This document shows, piece by piece, positions 13,587-16,174 of a stretch of 16,174 nt of DNA; the first letter of the stretch is position 1, and each line of letters begins with the position of its first letter. The stretch covers positions 1 to 16,174 of the forward strand of contig JABZIF010000013.1 of the NCBI GenBank assembly GCA_015258485.1. The letters run 5' to 3'. The notes beneath the pieces were generated by a model. That model was given only the letters and a program-made list of their open reading frames with translations. It was not told the DNA's origin and made no database searches. The stretch is from Atopobiaceae bacterium (GTDB lineage Bacteria; Actinomycetota; Coriobacteriia; Coriobacteriales; Atopobiaceae). Both the position numbers and the translations under genes were made by a program.

Positions 13587-14035
13587 TGAACCATTTTGAT
13601 ATTCAATTACCAATTAAAAGACTTGATCCAACGGTAGAACTACCATCTTATGCTTATGAAGGGGATGCTGGTTTAGATTTAAGAAGTGCTGAGGACGTAG
13701 ATCTTGCCCCTTTTGAAAGAAAATTAATTTCTACTGGTTTAGCAATTGCAATTCCTGATGGTTATGCAGGATTTGTTCAACCGAGAAGTGGCCTTGCACT
13801 TAAAAAAGGCCTTTCAATGGCAAATACACCTGGTCTTATCGATGCTCATTATCGTGGAGAACTTAAGGTATGTGCAGTTAATCTTGATAGCACATCTACT
13901 ATTCATATTGAACGAGGCGAGAGAATCGCTCAGCTTGTTATTCAACGAGTTCCCGTTGTTCAGCTGGTGGAAGTTGATGAGCTTGATAAAACCGATCGCG
14001 GAACGGGCGGTTTTGGCTCAAGCGGAATCCAGTAA
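13586..14035 (+). CDS. dut: Deoxyuridine 5'-triphosphate nucleotidohydrolase (dUTPase)
   Basis: Hydrolyses dUTP to dUMP and pyrophosphate, preventing uracil incorporation into DNA and supplying dUMP for dTMP synthesis; trimeric cytosolic enzyme. All five family motifs are present in 149 residues: motif 1 [12 protein letters not shown] (23-34), motif 2 [10 protein letters not shown] (66-75), motif 3 [17 protein letters not shown] (83-99; catalytic D86, uracil-discriminating Y89), motif 4 [13 protein letters not shown] (110-122) and motif 5 [10 protein letters not shown] (138-147). The ATG overlaps the nrdR stop by one base; AAGGAG at 13571-13576 inside nrdR serves as its Shine-Dalgarno. Coupling with nrdR joins two controls of the deoxynucleotide pool. 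Confidence 0.98.
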   Translation: MNHFDIQLPIKRLDPTVELPSYAYEGDAGLDLRSAEDVDLAPFERKLISTGLAIAIPDGYAGFVQPRSGLALKKGLSMANTPGLIDAHYRGELKVCAVNLDSTSTIHIERGERIAQLVIQRVPVVQLVEVDELDKTDRGTGGFGSSGIQ

Positions 14036-14097
14036 ACGGTAAATAAATATAAAGTCTATTCATTAAAAGTAATAGCTTTTTAAAAGGGGAGAACTTA

Positions 14098-15414
14098 ATG
14101 GAGAAATTCTTTAAGATGGCTGAGCGTGGAAGTTCACCTGCTCAGGAATTAAGGGCTGGAATTACAACATTTCTTGCAATGGCTTATATTATTGCAGTCA
14201 ATCCAGCTCTTCTTGCAGGTGCGGGCGTTCCCATTTCTGCCGCCATTACCGCAACATGTCTTGGCGGTGGGGTAATGACCATCTTAATGGGATTATTCTC
14301 TAATCGCCCTTTAGCTTGTGCATCTGGCATGGGAGTAAATGCTGTAGTTGCATTTTCTTTAACACCCATTACAGGAGGAGACTGGCACGCAGCAATGGCA
14401 GTTATCCTTATTGAGGGTATTGCAATTCTTTTACTCGTTCTTTGTGGACTTCGTGAAGCAATTATGGATGCTATTCCCGTTAATTTACGTCATGCAATTT
14501 CTGTTGGACTTGGTCTATTTATTGCAATGATTGGTCTTAAGAATAGTGGCATTATCATTGCTAATGAGTCTACTATGGTTGCACTTGGAGATATTTTTTC
14601 TCCAACCTTTATCGTTGGAGTAGTTTCTATTGTCGCAACTATTATGCTTTACTCGGCTCGGGTTAAAGGTGCTCTACTTATCGGTATTATTCTTGCCGTC
14701 CTCGCAGGTATTCCTCTTGGGGTTACCTCTTCTCCAACTGGTATTATTTCCGGACTTGATTTTGGAACATTTGGTGCGCCTTTTCTAACTGATCAAGCTG
14801 GCGTCATGGGTATTGTTAAGGCCCTGACTACGCCTGTTCTTTTGGTCTTTGCATTTTCTCTTATGATGTCAGATTTCTTTGATACTATGGGTTCTGCAAT
14901 GGCTGTTGCAAAGCAAGGTGACTTTTTAACAGAAGATGGAAGCGTTAAGGATATTAAGTCGATTCTTGTTGTTGACTCTGCCGCAGCGGCAGTGGGTGGC
15001 TTGTTTGGAGCTTCTTCAATTACAACCTTTATTGAGTCTGCCTCAGGTGCAGCTGATGGAGGACGTACTGGTTTAGCGTCTATTTTTACCGGTCTGCTTT
15101 TTATTGCTGCTGCATTTATTGCTCCGTTAATTTCTGTTGTTAGTTCTGCAGCAACCTGCGGTGCTCTTGTTCTTGTTGGTTTTTTGATGATGAGCGAAGT
15201 TACAGAGATTGATTGGTCTGACCTTCTTGAGGGTTTCCCAGCGTTTATGATAATTGCTGGCATACCCATGACGTATTCCATTTCTAATGGAATCGGTTTT
15301 GGTTTTATTTTTTATGTTGTTGTTGCTCTGGTTACTGGTAATGTTAAGAAGGTTAAACCCTTGATGTGGGTCGCTGCCTTAGCATTCATTGCCTATTTCA
15401 TTATCGCAAATTAA
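14098..15414 (+). CDS. NCS2/AzgA-family purine permease (adenine/guanine/hypoxanthine type)
   Basis: Proton-coupled nucleobase importer of the AzgA-like branch (PbuG, PbuO, GhxP, PurP relatives). The 438-residue protein is almost wholly hydrophobic, consistent with 12-14 membrane segments. Family motifs: GITTFLAMAYIIAVNP (21-36), SNRPLACASGMGVNAVVAF (68-86), SDFFDTMGSAMAVAKQ (258-273) and SITTFIESASGAADGGRTGL (307-326), the last two being the substrate-binding repeats. Exact substrate cannot be told from sequence, so no gene symbol is given. A G-rich Shine-Dalgarno (AGGGGAGA) precedes the ATG. The 62-nt gap after dut is too short for a purine riboswitch, unlike pbuG in Bacillus. A GC-balanced 12-bp hairpin follows the gene. 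Confidence 0.93.
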   Translation: MEKFFKMAERGSSPAQELRAGITTFLAMAYIIAVNPALLAGAGVPISAAITATCLGGGVMTILMGLFSNRPLACASGMGVNAVVAFSLTPITGGDWHAAMAVILIEGIAILLLVLCGLREAIMDAIPVNLRHAISVGLGLFIAMIGLKNSGIIIANESTMVALGDIFSPTFIVGVVSIVATIMLYSARVKGALLIGIILAVLAGIPLGVTSSPTGIISGLDFGTFGAPFLTDQAGVMGIVKALTTPVLLVFAFSLMMSDFFDTMGSAMAVAKQGDFLTEDGSVKDIKSILVVDSAAAAVGGLFGASSITTFIESASGAADGGRTGLASIFTGLLFIAAAFIAPLISVVSSAATCGALVLVGFLMMSEVTEIDWSDLLEGFPAFMIIAGIPMTYSISNGIGFGFIFYVVVALVTGNVKKVKPLMWVAALAFIAYFIIAN

Positions 15415-15438
15415 GTTATTCATAACCTTCAATTGATG

Positions 15439-15467
15439 TGGCTACCATAGAAGAACTATGGTAGCCA
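15439..15467 (+). terminator. Perfect hairpin after the purine permease (no U-tract)
   Basis: GGCTACCATAG (15440-15450) and CTATGGTAGCC (15456-15466) pair perfectly around AAGAA, with one further T-A pair outside. It starts 25 nt past the permease stop. No T-run follows (ATTAGTTATAAAA), so it is either a U-less actinobacterial-type terminator or an mRNA 3'-end stabiliser. Confidence 0.6.
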
Positions 15468-15552
15468 TTAGTTATAAAACGATTGTGTACAATATGTTTT
15501 AATTCAAATGAATCGAACATAGTTATTCGGGTATACAGAAAAGAGACAAGAT

Positions 15553-15600
15553 AGGAGCCAAAAAATAGCAGAGATAAGGAGCCAAAAAATGGCAGAGATA
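15553..15600 (+). repeat. Tandem duplication of the trxB translation-initiation region
   Basis: Two adjacent 24-nt copies, 15553-15576 and 15577-15600, differ at a single base (A 15567 versus G 15591). Each contains a Shine-Dalgarno (AGGAG) and the first codons of trxB; the difference makes the start codon ATG in the downstream copy and ATA in the upstream copy. The period is a multiple of three, so the copies are in frame. Confidence 0.93.
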
Positions 15601-16174
15601 ATAAAAAAAGATTTAGTAATTGTTGGCGGTGGTGCTGCAGGACTTTCAGCTGCAATTTATGCAAGACGCGCTCTTCTCGACACCGTTGTCCTAGAGAAAC
15701 AGGCTGTTGGTGGTCAGGTTATCACTACAACTGAGGTTGAGAATTATCCCGGCATGCCAAACACTGATGGCTTCACTATTACAGATACTCTTCAGAAGCA
15801 GGCTACAGACCTCGGCGCAGAGATTGTTATGGCTAATGTCCTTTCGATCGTTAAGGATTCAAAGACTAATCTCTTTGTGTTGGAGACCTCTGAAGGCACC
15901 TATCACGCAAAGGCTGTCATTGTTTCAGGTGGCGCTAATCCTCGTCATGCTGGATTTACCAACGAAGAGAAATTTACCGGCAAGGGTGTTTCTTACTGCG
16001 CTACTTGTGATGGCATGTTCTATCGTGGTAAGCAGGTATTTGTTATTGGTGGTGGCAATACCGCTGTGGAGGAGTCTCAGTTCCTAGCTCGTTTTGCTGA
16101 CAAAGTAACCCTCATTGTGCGCAAGGATCACCTAAGAGCTAACGCTACTGCAATTAAGCAGTTTGAGGAGAATC
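15589..16174 (+). CDS. trxB: Thioredoxin reductase, 5' part (3' end outside window)
   Basis: FAD-dependent pyridine-nucleotide disulfide oxidoreductase that reduces thioredoxin. About 195 residues are visible: FAD-binding GGGAAG (13-18), the redox-active CATC (137-140) in GVSYCATCDGMFYRGK, and the second nucleotide-binding motif GGGNTA (154-159). The NADPH 2'-phosphate region reads LIVRKDHLRA (176-184 area), where NADPH enzymes usually have HRRxxxR; the first histidine and second arginine are replaced, but R178, K179 and R183 could still bind. The ATG is chosen because it follows AAGGAG (15576-15581) by 7 nt and gives the normal N-terminus; an upstream tandem copy of this region carries ATA instead. 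The frame runs off the window edge without a stop. I see no confident promoter in 15468-15552. Confidence 0.95.
   Translation, partial: MAEIIKKDLVIVGGGAAGLSAAIYARRALLDTVVLEKQAVGGQVITTTEVENYPGMPNTDGFTITDTLQKQATDLGAEIVMANVLSIVKDSKTNLFVLETSEGTYHAKAVIVSGGANPRHAGFTNEEKFTGKGVSYCATCDGMFYRGKQVFVIGGGNTAVEESQFLARFADKVTLIVRKDHLRANATAIKQFEEN

Noticed and set aside
14036..14097. Purine riboswitch or terminator upstream of the purine permease
   Set aside because: The gap is 62 nt, too short for the aptamer, and the only inverted repeat (TTAAAAG/CTTTTTAA) is almost wholly A-T and unconvincing.
15514..15529. LexA-like half-site CGAAC upstream of trxB
   Set aside because: The opposite half reads TTAT rather than GTTC, so no operator symmetry remains.

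Overview
This 16.2 kb window (AT-rich, roughly 40% GC by eye) is a dense chromosomal housekeeping region with no mobile element, tRNA, rRNA or CRISPR array. Gene content and order (rimO-pgsA-cinA | recA-recX | rny-ATPase-spoVS-miaB-miaA | hflX | divergent lexA / LysM-nrdR-dut | purine permease | trxB) best fit a low-GC actinobacterium of the class Coriobacteriia (Atopobium/Lancefieldella-like). The lexA / LysM gene / nrdR arrangement matches the mycobacterial Rv2720-Rv2719c-Rv2718c block, while RNase Y and SpoVS are more typical of deep-branching Actinobacteria and Firmicutes. This placement is inference from content; no marker search was possible.

Layout. 1-2058: the 3' part of rimO, then pgsA and a stand-alone CinA C-terminal (PncC) amidase, closed by a strong intrinsic terminator at 2071-2110. 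2227-4043: a LexA-box-controlled promoter drives recA, with recX overlapping its stop codon by one base. 4111-9631: a consensus promoter and a ~180-nt foldable leader precede rny, followed closely by an orphan GHKL ATPase, spoVS, miaB and miaA; hflX follows after 61 nt. 10977-12400 (minus strand): lexA and a membrane acyltransferase-like gene (DUF1624/HGSNAT-like) whose 3' end overlaps hflX antisense by 45 bp. 12401-12591: a divergent control region packed with LexA-type operators. 12592-14035: a LysM membrane protein (YneA/Rv2719c-type division inhibitor candidate), nrdR and dut. 14098-15414: an AzgA/PbuG-type purine permease. 15589-end: the 5' part of trxB, whose start region is tandemly duplicated.

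How the genes work together. There is a clear SOS module: the repressor (lexA), the co-protease and recombinase (recA) with its modulator (recX), and a probable checkpoint protein (LysM), with gapped GAAC-N4-GTTC-type operators lying inside the promoters of recA, lexA and the LysM gene. Nucleotide-pool genes (nrdR, dut, purine permease) follow the SOS block. The central operon concerns RNA: mRNA decay (RNase Y), tRNA A37 modification (MiaA then MiaB) and a ribosome-associated GTPase (HflX).

The least explained part is the GHKL ATPase plus SpoVS pair set between rny and miaB. The ATPase has MutL/Hsp90-like motifs, no kinase dimerization domain and no recognisable effector domain; SpoVS is an Alba-like predicted nucleic-acid-binding protein. 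Together with the structured rny leader this is the best candidate here for an undescribed system.
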